The notes beneath the pieces are model-generated. The model worked only from the letters and a program-made list of their open reading frames with translations, was not told where the DNA came from and made no database searches. Positions 24,431-36,282 of a stretch of DNA of 64,000 bases are shown piece after piece; the first letter of the stretch is position 1, and each line of letters begins with the position of its first letter. The DNA is from Siphonodentalium dalli (Eukaryota > Mollusca > Scaphopoda > Gadilida > Siphonodentaliidae): contig CP136067.1 of assembly GCA_032622095.1 (NCBI GenBank), positions 50,073,899 to 50,137,898 of the forward strand. Direction: 5' to 3'. The translations under genes were made by a program, and so were the position numbers.

Positions 24431-25450
24431 ATCGTACGATCTGGTTGTTTATTTACTCATGAATGCAGTGAGTTATATATTATTAACGTGGCATAGCTAG
24501 GTCTATATGTGTATTTATCGTGGATATTTAATAAGAATTTCCAATATATATTAATATTACAAATGTTTGTAACGAACCAAAGCCAGGCGCTTTGGGTCGT
24601 ATATAGACTATATCTGATTTTGTGACGTCACCAATTATTATCTAATACGACGCTGTTGTTTTGAATTTCGGGAGCGCGAATGTCGCACAGTAGATCGGTT
24701 GGCTTAAAGCATTAATGTCGTAATAGGCTGTCAAGAGGCCAACCCAAATCAGTCGACGTGCAACATTCTCCTATTTATGTAAACGTCAGAAAATTATTTA
24801 TTTTGATATTTATTTGTTTTTATTTATAAGGGAAAGTAGGTTCATAATGAATTTCTAACGGGTCTACTCCGGCACTCTACTGGATCAAATCATCGGACCC
24901 AAGGAAGTTTTAATATTTTTTTTAATAAACTATAAAATCACCACAACTCAACACGATCTATGTGTATCTCAAAGCTTTATTTTCCAACTGATGCACAGCA
25001 GTTTATCAATACTGCATGTTTCTGTAGAGACTATACTGTGCGAAAGGAAATAAGATAATATTTAATATGGATTTGATTGTTATGATAAGTCTGCATACTT
25101 ACATGAATCTGATAATCCATATATATCATATTTTCTTGAATAAAATGAAAACAGATACTTATGAACAAAGCAGAAGATACATTCAGTTCCACACAAATTC
25201 GGTCAATGGTGAAAGTTACACGATGACGTTGTTTGTCGTTGAAATCGACATGAAATGAACATCCTGAGTATCTGAAGCGGAGAGCTCCCCCAGTACGCCA
25301 AGTAATATAATGGTTAGTTTCAGTTCCATGAACTCTCGACAACATATATAACTATTTATAATTACCCCACCCCCCCCCCACCAAACATAAGCCTTATGCA
25401 TGAGAATCTTATTTGGTGGGAATCTATAAAGCGATTTTGACAAGAATTGT
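24431..25450. other. Spacer
   Basis: No gene recognised. A C-run lies at 25365-25379. Confidence 0.35.
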
Positions 25451-25454
25451 TTAA

Positions 25455-25847
25455 CCCTTTACCCAACAAACCGGCCAAAACCGGCAAAATAAAGCTTCAA
25501 CAGTCTAAAATATCTTCGGTCTGTCTCAATAGAACCATACACATATGGATATCATTGGAACCGGCTCCTTGACCACATTGTGATAGTTACAGTTATGCCC
25601 TGTGCCAATGCATTCTCTTATATATGCGAGTCGATCATAGGTCGCCTCGCATATATAAGAGAATGCATTGGCCTAAAAAAAAATCTTTTTTTAACACTTT
25701 TTACCATTTTTTCTTACATTCTTTAACAATTTTATAATTTTTAATGTGTTAAGCCAATGCATTCTCTTATATATGCGAGGCGACCTATGGTCGACTCGCA
25801 TATATAAGAGAATGCATTGGCACAGGGCCCTTCTGTTGGGTAAAGGG
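25455..25847. mobile_element. piggyBac-type MITE, copy 2
   Basis: A 393-bp inverted, near-identical copy of 2344-2735: TTAA at 25451-25454 and 25848-25851, ends CCCTTTACCCAACA, two long hairpins with arms GCCAATGCATTCTCTTATAT. The few differences from copy 1 are single substitutions and poly-A/T length changes, in line with recent mobilisation. Confidence 0.9.
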
Positions 25848-25931
25848 TTAAACGCTAAATGCAGAAAACCCTATGTGATTGTTTTAGCTTTTGTTCGTTA
25901 ATTACGCTTGCGTATGATCATATTAGTTCTA

Positions 25932-26807
25932 TCTATTATATATTTTGAAAGATCTGTGTGTGTATGTGTTTGTTTGTGTGTGTGTTTGTTTGTGTGTGTG
26001 TTTGAAATCGATGGACTCCAAAACGACTAAGCCAATTTCGATGAAATTTGGTATTTTAGGGTATTTTCGGCCGGAGACGAACATAGGCATATTTATTTGT
26101 CCGTGCGAGGTCAACTTTTCACGTGCGGAGGTCAAATCTATTTTTACGCCGTTTTTGCGCCAATATATTTCAGTTCGGTGCTCACAAATCGATACGATAT
26201 AGCGCGAATAATAAATTGCCAGTCATATAATTTGCACGGTTAGAATCTGTGTGGCTTCATCTTTCCAACGATATATAATATGTATGTATCCGTTTTAGTT
26301 ATCTGCCTCAATTATTAGGTACAAGTGGTACAATGCTTTTATCGGGATAAAATCAATGCGTAATTTCTATGACGTCGTCAGAGGTCATAAAGTTAGATTA
26401 CGTTAACTCTCACCCTGCCGATGCATTTGACTGTGTCGCGTTAACTCATCACCGGCCGAGGTATCCGCAAATGACATTGGGCTATATATCTCGGAAACGG
26501 GTGTAGCTATCGACTTGAAATTTGGTATGTGAATGTATCTTGCCCCGGATACGAATTTTATCGGGTCGCCGAGCACGTGCGACGCCAGCTTCGCGCATGC
26601 GCAGACGAGATCTCGGAAACGGGTTGAGATATTGACTTTAAATTTGGTATGTGAATGTATCTTGCCCCGGATACGAATTTTATCGGGTCGCCGAGCACGT
26701 GCGACACCAGCTTCGCGCATGCGCAGACCAGATCTAGGAAACGGGTGGAGCAATCGACTTGAAATTTGGTTTTTTAATAGCCCGGACGAAGTCGGGTCAC
26801 CTTCTAG
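25932..26807 (+). mobile_element. Complete non-autonomous Helitron (876 bp)
   Basis: The plus-strand 5' end TCTATTATATATTTTGAAAG is preceded by A. The 3' end has a hairpin ('gcccggacgaagtcgggt') 10 nt before CTAG and is followed by T. The 5' portion has a GT-rich tract (25960-26005) and 'aaaacgactaagccaatttcgatgaaattt' wording. The 3' portion has two to three ~122-bp family-B modules ('tctcggaaacggg', 'cttgccccggatacg', 'cgcatgcgcag'). No Rep/helicase. It gives the clearest definition of both ends for the window's Helitrons. Confidence 0.85.
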
Positions 26808-27099
26808 TAGTATATATACCTGATTTAATTTTCCACACAAATTCACAAAATTCACAATCATATATCATATAGACACCAATTTGCTGATGTCCACCTTGTT
26901 TTGTTTATGTATTCGATTGTAGTTGTATTGTGGAGGCATTAATATATGCCCCATTCCTCAATCAATGCATGCATTCTTCCACTGTACAAAATATCCCACA
27001 ACTCTGACTTTGCTAATGGACCTTGAACTTGAAGGACGCTGGACGCCATGTTTTGTGAAATAAAACATGTGATCGCCACATATGATCATATTAATAGTC

Positions 27100-27485
27100 T
27101 AATCTGATACCTTGCGGGGCCGACCGTGCGACAAAATGTCGTACGATTTCCCACCGCACACGCAACGATTTGACCCGTAACCAGTGTCCGATATTTGTCG
27201 TACGATATATATCGCATCGTGTGCGGCGGTTATGGAATATTTAGTTTTGGAAAAATCTGACATGGCTACATGGCTGTTTCACATTAAAGGCGGATTGAAT
27301 GTCCAAATTATGCTGGCTTATGTTACATCGCGGTCCGGTTCCATGGATCGACATAGGTTGATAAATGCGCTAAACATTCTTATACGACCTCGTTATGCCA
27401 CATAAAGACTAATTCAAGTGATGGAATTGAGAAATTTGGGTCCCAAACTTTTTTTAATCATGGAACAATAAAGAGCGTTTGTTAC
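27100..27485 (+). repeat. Dispersed repeat, partner of 24023-24430
   Basis: It contains 'gtcgtacgatatatatcgcat' and ends with 'catggaacaataaagagcgtt'. It is inverted relative to the earlier copy, and the two sequences have diverged noticeably. The frame at 27184-27405 is incidental. Confidence 0.6.
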
Positions 27486-27539
27486 CCTTTACTTTACAAA
27501 GCATAGTTGGAGCTATTGCCATGGGTTGTCCGTCCGTGC

Positions 27540-28330
27540 GTCAATAGTTTTTCCTTCAGCACACTCTGCAGGGCGAATCCCTCATCCGATTGTCACCAGA
27601 CTCCATATGTAACTTCAGGGTGTCCTATATATGGGAACTAGTAAATTTCGATGAAAAACATGGCCGTCAGCAGCCATCTTGGATTTCAAATTTGAATCCA
27701 TCGCACACCCTACAACCCGTATTTATGGCGGATAACTTTTTGCAGTTACGATCGTGATCACATGTAGATGGGAGCTATCGAATTTGAACGATTTTCGATG
27801 AAAAACGTGGGCGCCGGCAGCCTTCGTGGATTTTACTCTTTGCACGACTACATATTTTGGCACACCCTGCAGACAACATCCGGGTTACATCCCTCACCAG
27901 ATCATCACCAAACTTCATCGGATCTTCGGGGTGACCACTAGATTGGAGCCTCCTATGTTGACCGAAATGTGTCGAAAAACATGGCCGCCAGCGGCCATCT
28001 TGGAATTTATTCTATGTATGACTAAATCATATGGCACTCCCTACACTCCCTACAGGCTACATCTCTCATCCGATCGTCACCAAACTCCATACGCATCTTC
28101 GGAGTGACCTCTAGATGGAAGCCGAAATTTGTTTAAAAAAACATGGTCGCAATCAGCCATCTTGGATTTCCAATGTGAATATATCGGCACACCCCGCAGC
28201 CCGCATTTAATGGATAATTGATTTGAAAATCTGCAGGCATGTTTAGAATCACATATAGATTGAGCTATAAAATTTCAACAATTTTCGATTGAAAACATGG
28301 CCGCCGGTAGCCATCTTGGATTTTACTCTT
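27540..28330 (+). repeat. Diverged tandem satellite ('catggccgccagcagcc' type)
   Basis: Five anchors of 'gaaaaacatggccgccagca..ccatcttgga' lie at about 27654, 27799, 27973, 28134 and 28291 (spacing 145-175 bp). Between them 'cgcacaccctgcag', 'catccgat(c/t)gtcaccaaactcca' and 'cttcgg(a/g)gtgacc' recur. No gene. Confidence 0.65.
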
Positions 28331-28644
28331 TCCATGAATATACATATATACATGTATATCTCTTCATGTTGACATCTAGTATACTTAGAAATTTTAACTT
28401 TCCGCATTCCTAATCGCTCTATTGACTGTAACACGTGAAAAATTACCCCCATTCAAGTTGAGCTACAGTGTCTTTGACACTTTCATTTCACTTCTGTGCG
28501 AAAATTTGAAAACAGCTGGAAAATAGCTGTGGCATTATGAAGTACTTTTCGTGTCATATGAAGCTGGTATATCAATATTTGGTGTATTTATCATCCTATC
28601 GTATTCCTGCGTCCACAAGCCTGCAAATAGCGTGTCTGTCATTT

Positions 28645-28990
28645 GAAGAATGAGGTCACCAGAGGGTGTATTTAGTGACGCTATCACACAAAGCGGGCTA
28701 GCATCACTAAATTCACCCTCTGTGGACCTCATTCTGCTTAGGTCATCAACTGCTATGGTAGACCTAGGATCAGAATGAAGTTCCCAGTAGAAGATGGTGA
28801 TGTTCACCCATTGGGCACCTCGATTATGTATTTTATCTTCTGCAAATTAGGGGATATAGAAACTTCCCAGAAGGGAAAAAGTAACTAAAACCAATGTTAA
28901 TTTGACACAATAGATACTTCCCAGAAGATGAGGCCTAAGCAGAATGAGGTATCCATAGGGTGAATTTGGTTATGCTAGCCCGCTGTGGGC
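28645..28990. mobile_element. Composite foldback, inverted copy
   Basis: A 94-bp hairpin (28645-28738), a middle hairpin region (28776-28825) and a partial second hairpin (28939-28990, cut after 'gctagcccgctgtggg'). It mirrors the arrangement at 23262-23653. Confidence 0.65.
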
Positions 28991-29298
28991 CTTAATGATG
29001 TCATTGTGATTTCAGAACGTTTTTATCGTGTATAATTCACAAATAATTCGTGAAATTATATATGTTTTAGCTCTAAAACATCTATAAATCCTCAGAACAA
29101 GGTCTGCTTATAATAAATGTAAAAATGCCAACGAACTATTTCGCTCCAAGCTGCAATCCGGTTTCCCACGTCATGAATGCTAATTGGTTTGCTTGACCTA
29201 ATAAATGTAATGGCGTCATCGAAGTAACGAATGTAAAACTGAGGAAAAGGACAGACTTACCTCACAAAATGCAAGTTTTGTGCGATGGATAAATAAAA

Positions 29299-29442
29299 TA
29301 TGTAGCTAATGTCGTCGCGTGAACTGTTTATGTCCGCTCGGGGGATTTGGCATCTATTGGACTCGGCAAAGCCTCGCCCAATAGATGCTCAAATCCCCCT
29401 CACGGACATAAACAATTTAAGCGACGACACTAGCTACATATT
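29299..29442. repeat. Foldback MITE, 144 bp
   Basis: Arms 'atatgtagctaatgtcgtcg' and its complement at the right end, meeting near 'gcaaagcctcgcc' (29368). They are about 70 bp with few mismatches. The 116-residue frame at 29309-29659 starts inside this palindrome and is probably incidental. Confidence 0.7.
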
Positions 29443-29659
29443 CTATATTTATAGTTCTCCAATAACGAAATCCCCGCGTGTTGAACTTGTGAACATCCAT
29501 TTTGCGATAATTGATATAAACATTTGGGCTGAGAAGAGTTTCAGCTTCACTCCAGGTCATATGTCCATAGCCAAATTATCAGTTGATTGCCCCAATCTTG
29601 AGTGGACTGACCTGCAAACCAACATCTGGCTAGTTCCTTGGTGTAACAGTTCACGGTAA

Positions 29660-32600
29660 AGGCTTCTCACAATTTTCTAGGACACACTAATTCAGATCAT
29701 GTACTTTTTATGGCAGTTATTCATTTCCACTCAATTTGAATATATACTTGCTGAGAATACTGTTCCCAAAATATTCCTTCTTAAACTATAATTAAAGTAA
29801 TCCATTTGACATTTTTATTGTTATATAATATGCTTGATGTGGTCTTCAGATAGCATGGATTCCTAGCTGGTTGTTGAGTCGTTTCCGGCCGAAGGCCGGG
29901 TAGGATGGTCGGAACGCATTGTGCAATTCCCTTCACCCTTTTTTCCTAGCTGGTGTACTAGCTTAATAATTAAATAGTTTTCTGTGTATAGATCATCTAA
30001 ACTGTCCACCTCCTGACATAGCTCAAGTGTGGAAACCGCTTAATTACTGGTTGGAAATCAAACAATGAGAACAATTGCAACGTAATGTGTGGTGTAAACT
30101 TTTGACCAAGGTGGGTGATACACCCACCCCATGTCACCACGTCCCTGGGGTTGTATGTGAGGTCACCAGACCGGATCGTCTGACTTTATAACTACACAGG
30201 GTTTGCGCATGTCATGAACACGCGTGATCGTGCTGGCGAATAATAAGTTCTAAACGACCGTATTTCACATAGCTAAAAGTAATAGAATTAATGAATAAAG
30301 AGCTATTTTCTGTCAATATACCAATGAGTTATGCTATCTATAGGACTCATCACCATTCGGTTCGATAAAGTGCGTCCGGCACAGTTATTTTTGCGCACAA
30401 CAATCAAGTTTTTTAATCCGATCACGTACCATTCTTCTATTATTTAACGGGCGTAGGAGGGTGTGTGCTATTTGCAAATATTTTTATTATACAGAAATAA
30501 AACAACGCATTGTTGTGTTTCTAGGTAATTTGATCAAACAGCACGAGGCTACATTCGATCCATCGCATAATTCGGTGACAATGCATGTTCTTTGTGGTCG
30601 GGCCGTTTCAAGGACATATTGTGTGCTTATAGATCAGTTAATGAGACCGATTTAAGTGAGCACCAAAAGGTACCGTTCACACGCTCTCAAATTTGCCTAG
30701 CGTTTTTTGAAGGAATTTCGATACAGCAGGCGACGATGTGCCAGTACGCGTAAATGGTTATAAAATGCATCTATTCCACGGTTAAGGGTGGATACACACA
30801 TGTATGTAATCTCTGTAATTATCGTGTATTTGGCGTTTTACATGGATCATACAGACGATGTAATATGTGTCCACTGACAACCCAATCATTGCCTACGTGT
30901 TGAACGCACTGAGTTCTAGTTCCAATTAAGTCGGAATGTAGTAATCCGTTATCTTGGACCAGGCCACTTAAAATAATTGTTCGTGGGATAACCCATATGG
31001 TAGACTTTCTATTTAAATAATTACCAGTCCTCTCTTATTTATAGCAGTGGTGGATTAGGATTTACCCGACGCATGCATGGGCTATATATGACCCGAAAGC
31101 TACCAGGCGGGGCTAACTCTGAACTATTTAAGTAAAACATATCATATTGTACCTTCTTGTCCATATTATTCCGTACGATACATACAACTAAGTCCCTTAG
31201 CGATTTGAAGCTTTCGAGACCCCACCCAAACAAGCATCATGATTGAAAATGTTCTACATCAAGCCTGTATATGCCAGACGTATGGCTTCTGGTGTTCGTG
31301 CATTAATAAAATGCCAGATATCACACAGGCTTGACTAATTTCCGCATCCGCAAGAGAAGACATGTTTTGGACTGGCCTTAAATGTACTGATAGAAGACAA
31401 TTTGACTTCGCTTAGCACTACTCACTTGTCTGGCCTGTTAACAATGAACCGCTCGCGCGCAGGTGATTAATGTTGTCAATTATTGGTGTGGCCATGTAAA
31501 ATACATGTATTTTACATACAGAAATTACATGCATGTGTGTATCCACCCTAACTATCTGTATATTACCACCTGTATTGGTGCTACCGCTATTTGACGGTGA
31601 ATAACATACAAGTATCTCACAAGAATCAATCATACAGGTATTTAAAGGCAAATGGCAACAACACCGCTCCACACGTGAAGCTATATTAATTTTACTTCCC
31701 ATGCATGCATGGCGTTAGCTTTGGTAAAAATTGCGTTGTATGGAGCCATATGAATTTCTATAACGAAATGCCAGCAAAAAATATCGTGCAAACTTATCAG
31801 GATATGAACGTACCAAAACACGTTGATCGCCGAAAGAATGTAGCATGTAAACCCACATGGCAATTTGGCCTCCAAATAAATACAATATTCGCTTTTGAAT
31901 GTACAAACATTTTATGTCCCAGAAGTAATAAAAATACAACTTCCAAGACGGTGTTCGCATCCGATCTCTTGCTACTCCATCTGTGATTAGAAAGCCGAAT
32001 AATTCGCGACTGTCCGGAAAAGGTATACTTTCTCTTCGTTTCTATTCATCAAATTTATGTAGTATACCATAAATTATGCAGATCGACAACAGCTCTAGAA
32101 TGTCCTCCCATGGTCTACGTGAGCATTTATTTATATATATATTACGCGACCGCTGAAAAAAAAATTCGGCCCAAACGAAACGATTTCAAATTTACCGAAA
32201 AATATCAAATTCCATGCAGGGTTTACCTCCCTTGATGACTCGGTAAGAACACTGCTACCAGCGACATTTCACCCACAATTGGTTGACTTCCGCGATATTA
32301 AAATATATTCTAAGCGAACATGGCGCACTTGTTAAGCACACGAAATATCGAACAAAATGTGTATAAATTTTGGACCTTATGTTTGAAAAGTCCCACTAAA
32401 ATAGTAGAACTATATTTTGAAACGGTGTGATTCGAATCTCCGATTATTTTAACAACACAAAAGTGTAAACGCACGTGTACGACATTGTCGCAAATCGAAC
32501 GGCAAGTCAAACACAAGAGTTCTAATTTGCTGCAATTTTGACGATTAGCTTGCGACAATCGTCAACAAAACTACCGCTCTGATTTTCCATTCTGTAATTA

Positions 32601-32792
32601 TGTTTTGTGTGGGACTTTGGAGCGATCGGGTTTCGCCATTTTGCTGGAAAATCCCATGCTAAATATAGAAACACGGTTACAAAGTCAGAAAGGAAGCGCT
32701 CTGGTAGAGATTGGAAAAATATAAGAAACAAAATAGGTTTTTTCAGCACTATATAATCGACCAGTTTGTTCGAAAATCTTCCGCATAGGTAT
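29660..32792. other. Spacer
   Basis: No convincing gene. A perfect short palindrome ('atgtaaaatacatgtatttt') sits near 31494-31515. One 'cacgtccctggggttg' fragment occurs at 30143. Confidence 0.35.
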
Positions 32793-32801
32793 GCTTTGAG
32801 A

Positions 32802-33091
32802 TAGATCATGCCATAAATCTCTTCCGGCTAACGCCCGCAGAGATCATATTCCACCAGTTACAAATCCTTGGAACGTTTTGAAGTTTTGACAGGGAACCTT
32901 ATATAAAGTCGAAAAATAACGCAGGGAATATATTTATTAGTTATTATGTCAGATAATAACTGAGAAATATTTACCCCGCGTTATTTTTTTTACAACTTTA
33001 TAAGGTTCCCTGTCAAAACTTCAAAAAGTTCCAAGGTTTTATGCTGGTGTAATATGATCTTAGCCAGAGAAGAGATTCATGGCATGATCTA
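32802..33091. mobile_element. Mutator-like foldback element with 9-bp duplication
   Basis: A 290-bp palindrome with ends TAGATCATGCCAT and ATGGCATGATCTA. 'gctttgaga' occurs directly at 32793-32801 and 33092-33100. A 9-bp duplication with long, nearly complete inverted arms fits Mutator-like (MULE) foldbacks. The arms continue through 'ttttgacagggaacctta' and 'aataacgc' to an AT-rich centre near 32945. It is non-coding. Confidence 0.8.
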
Positions 33092-33423
33092 GCTTTGAGA
33101 TACCTGTTATCATATTATGTTTACGTGTTGGGCTCGTTTAACAACTATACTGCCTAAAATTCCAACCACAGCGATCGTATTATTTCAGAAAACACAACAT
33201 CTCAATTATACGTACAATTGTAAATGTCTGCTGAGATGAATTTATCTAAAACGGCAATGATTCCGCCTACCAGAGTCGCTGCATCATATAATCGTCCAAT
33301 CATGCATACGATACGCGCTGAACTTCCGGTGCCATGTGATGCGGTTATAAATGCATTCTGGCTGAAATACGTTACTGGACGAAGCTGCCATGTTATACGC
33401 TTTGATTACCCAATATATATAGA
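33092..33423. other. Spacer
   Basis: The 67-residue frame at 33224-33427 is unrecognised. It ends at the Helitron junction and is not supported as a gene. Confidence 0.35.
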
Positions 33424-33623
33424 CTAGCAGGGTGACCCGACTTCGTCCGGGCTGTTTCCCCTCTGCTTTCATCCGTCGAGAGGCGCGATTTGACCTTGAA
33501 TTGACCATTTTGAAGGTCAACGTCAGGTCGGGGTCATGATTTGACCCGTACAAAACACTCCGCGGACAAAAGTACCCCTAGGTATCAAATTTCGTCGGCA
33601 GAAGTCCCAAAATATATAGTAGA
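33424..33623 (-). mobile_element. Short Helitron, family A (200 bp)
   Basis: It begins CTAGCAGGGTGACCCGAC with the family hairpin, has one 'aaggtcaacgtcaggtcgg' module, and ends 'cccaaaatatatagtaga', directly abutting the next CTAG. Confidence 0.75.
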
Positions 33624-34246
33624 CTAGCATATTAGCCCGCCACTGGCGGGATTGGTCCCATGGCTTTGGTCGATCCATTAATTTTTGTTTTTCAAGGTAA
33701 CCCCGTACAGGCACGCCGACAGCAACCCGACAAAAATATTCCCCGTCCCGAGTTGACCATACATAACAAATTTCACGTCGATGTGTCCGCTGACGACCGA
33801 GATATCACCCAAGGTCATTTGTGGGTACCCGTTTCAAGGTGAAGGTCACATCAGGCGGACAATCTGACCCGACGAAAATATCCCCCGTCCCTTCGAAGAC
33901 CTAAGTACGAAATTTCGTCTCGATAACCCCAGTTTCCGAGACTGTCGATTGAGCCGTATTTATATTAGTGTATATAAACGCTCTTTAACAACGACACCGC
34001 AGATACGAACGCTCTTTAATCACTAACCCATTAACCCATAAATTCCAACGACGGTGGCAGGGTGGATGGTGAAGGAGTGCTCGGACGTTCTCAGAAGCGG
34101 TGCGACGACACTTCTCGTGGCTTTTTACCCTTAGATAGCAATTGTTGGCTCAATCGGTCGAGCCGTTTTCGAGTCTATAAAGGATATACATAAGAGTATA
34201 AGGATATATACACACATACACGGAAGTCTCTCTCTATATATATATA
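33624..34246 (-). mobile_element. Helitron, family D
   Basis: The 3' terminus (minus strand) has a perfect 'cccgccagtggcggg' hairpin 10 nt before CTAG. The interior includes 'ttgtgggtacccgtttcaag', two 'aacgctcttta' motifs (33977, 34009) and 'cggacgttctcagaagcggt'. It also has 'tttacccttagatagcaa' and 'ggtcgagccgttttcgagtc'. The 5' end is a (TA)n tract, so the TC terminus is not clear-cut. Confidence 0.7.
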
Positions 34247-35561
34247 CTAGCAGGTGGGCCCAACTTCGTCCGGGTTGTTTCCCCTCTGCTTTTCTGCGAA
34301 TTGCGCCATTTGACCTTGAATTGTCCATTTTGAAGGTCAAGGTCAGGTGGGGTCACGATTTGACCCGGACAAAACACTGCCCGGACAAAAGTACCCGACA
34401 AAAGTACCCGTCGAAATCCATCCGGTTTTACCCGATTTGACCTCGAATTGATCATTATGAAGGTCAAGGTCAGGTCGGGGTCACGATCTGACCCGTCCAA
34501 AACACTCACTGGAGAAAAGTAACCCTATGTATTAAATTTCGTCGAAATCCCAATTGCGCGATTTGACCTTGAATTGTCCATTTTGAAGGTCAAGGTCAGG
34601 TGGGGTCACGATTTGACCCGTCCAAAACACTGCCCGGACAAAAGTACCCGACCCGACTTCGTCCGGGCTGTTTTCCCTCTGCTTTTCGGCGAATTGCGCG
34701 ATTTGACCTTGAATTGTCCATTTTGAAGGTCAAGGTCAGGTGGGGTCACGATTTGACCCGTCCAAAACACTGCCCGGACAAAAGTACCCGTCGAAATCCA
34801 TCCGGTTTTACCCGATTTGACCTTGAATTGATCATTTTGAAGGTCAAGGTCAGGTCGGGGGTCATGATTTGACCCGTCCAAAACACTCAGTGGACAATAG
34901 TAACCCTATGTATCAAATTTCGTCGAAATCCCATAAAAATTCGCGATTTGACCTTGAATTGACCCGATTTCAAGGTCAAGGTCACAGCGATTTGACATTG
35001 AATTGTCCATATTGAAGGTCAAGGTCAGGTGGGGTCACGATTTGAACCGTCCAAAACACTGCCCGGACAAAAGTACCCGACAAAAGTACCGGTTTACCAG
35101 ATTTGACATCGAATTGATCATTTTGAAGGTCAATGTCAGGTCGGGGTCACGATTTGACCTGTGCAAAACACTCAGTGGACAAAAGTAACCGTATGTATAA
35201 AATGTCGTCGAAATCCCATCAAAATTCGCGATTTGACCTTGAATTGACCAGATTTCAAGGTCAAGGTCACGTCGCACGGGCAAACGAATAGGATTACGAC
35301 ACTCCCCATACGAAAGTATCCCCAGACACTAATTTTCATCGAAATCCCGAGATACTCGGGCGTTCGACCTTGAAATGACCCGATTTCAATGCCAAGGTCA
35401 CGTCGCACGGGCAAATTAACAGGCCCATGCCACTCCCCGACCGAAAGTACCGCCACATACCAAGTTTCATCGAAATCGGCTCGGCCGTTTTCGAGTCCAT
35501 CGCGAACACACAGACAGACAGACAGACACACACACACACATTTCCCAAAATATATAATAGA
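34247..35561 (-). mobile_element. Helitron, family A, 1315 bp
   Basis: The left end is CTAGCAGGTGGGCC, preceded by A, with a hairpin. The right end is 'cccaaaatatataataga', followed by T. There are at least six modules marked by 'ttgaaggtcaaggtcaggt' (34335 to 35130). A second module type follows with 'cgatttcaaggtcaaggtca', then 'tcggctcggccgttttcgag' and (GACA)n. One internal stretch (34560-34640) repeats the 3' header without the hairpin. No coding capacity. Confidence 0.8.
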
Positions 35562-36071
35562 TAGTAGATTAACATTGAGCAAAAGTTAATTAAATTATCA
35601 ATTTTAACGAAATACTGAGGAAGACCCAGGGGGCGGGTCATTCACCTTTTTCCATACAGTAGGCCGGGGTGGGTGGGTGGTTCAGCAGCGAAAAAGTCAC
35701 TTTTTTTCCTGAGTGGTCGCAATTTTTTCCTCTTACAACATTTCTGCAATATAATTGCCTCAAAGGGTTCAGCATCATTGTTAAGGTGTGTATGACACTT
35801 TGGGCAGTGCTTATGGGGTAGTTAGTGTGGATATATGCATGATGCTTCTCAGAAATCCAGATTACGAACCAACTGTCAGGAATTCGCCTTTCACATCCGA
35901 TCACATTGCCATGTACCAATGCTACTGGCATACATAGAACTTGAATGTGTAGATATGGAGACGGCTGCTAAGTGGAATAAACCGAATCAGAACAGACGAG
36001 TGAAAAGAAGGGAGAGAAAATATAATATAACTTAATATATATGCAAGTCTAAAAATAATGTGCTGGTCATC
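35562..36071. other. Spacer
   Basis: No gene, RNA or element recognised. Confidence 0.35.
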
Positions 36072-36282
36072 AGCAAAATGATCGAGGTATGCAGAGGGCG
36101 AATTTGGCGATACTACCCGGCATAGCATCAACAAATTCAACCTCTGACGACCTCATTATATTTTGGTCTCGACCAACCATGGAGAACTAGCTACAGCATG
36201 AGGGTCACATATGGTGAATTTGGTAATGCCCACTATACTGGGTAGCATCACTAAACTCACCCTCTTGGAGCTTATTCTGCAG
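36072..36282. repeat. Two foldbacks of the 'gaatgaggtcc' family
   Basis: 36072-36157 and 36194-36282 are diverged copies of the ~93-bp hairpin also found at 23262, 23561, 28645 and 28939. Again they occur as a pair. Confidence 0.6.

Noticed and set aside
26403..26861. 152-codon minus-strand frame
   Set aside because: It lies wholly within Helitron family-B modules and is repeated in several frames at 37.5-39.8 kb.
29309..29659. 116-codon frame
   Set aside because: Its first third is one arm-to-arm read of a palindromic MITE; the remainder has no domain.
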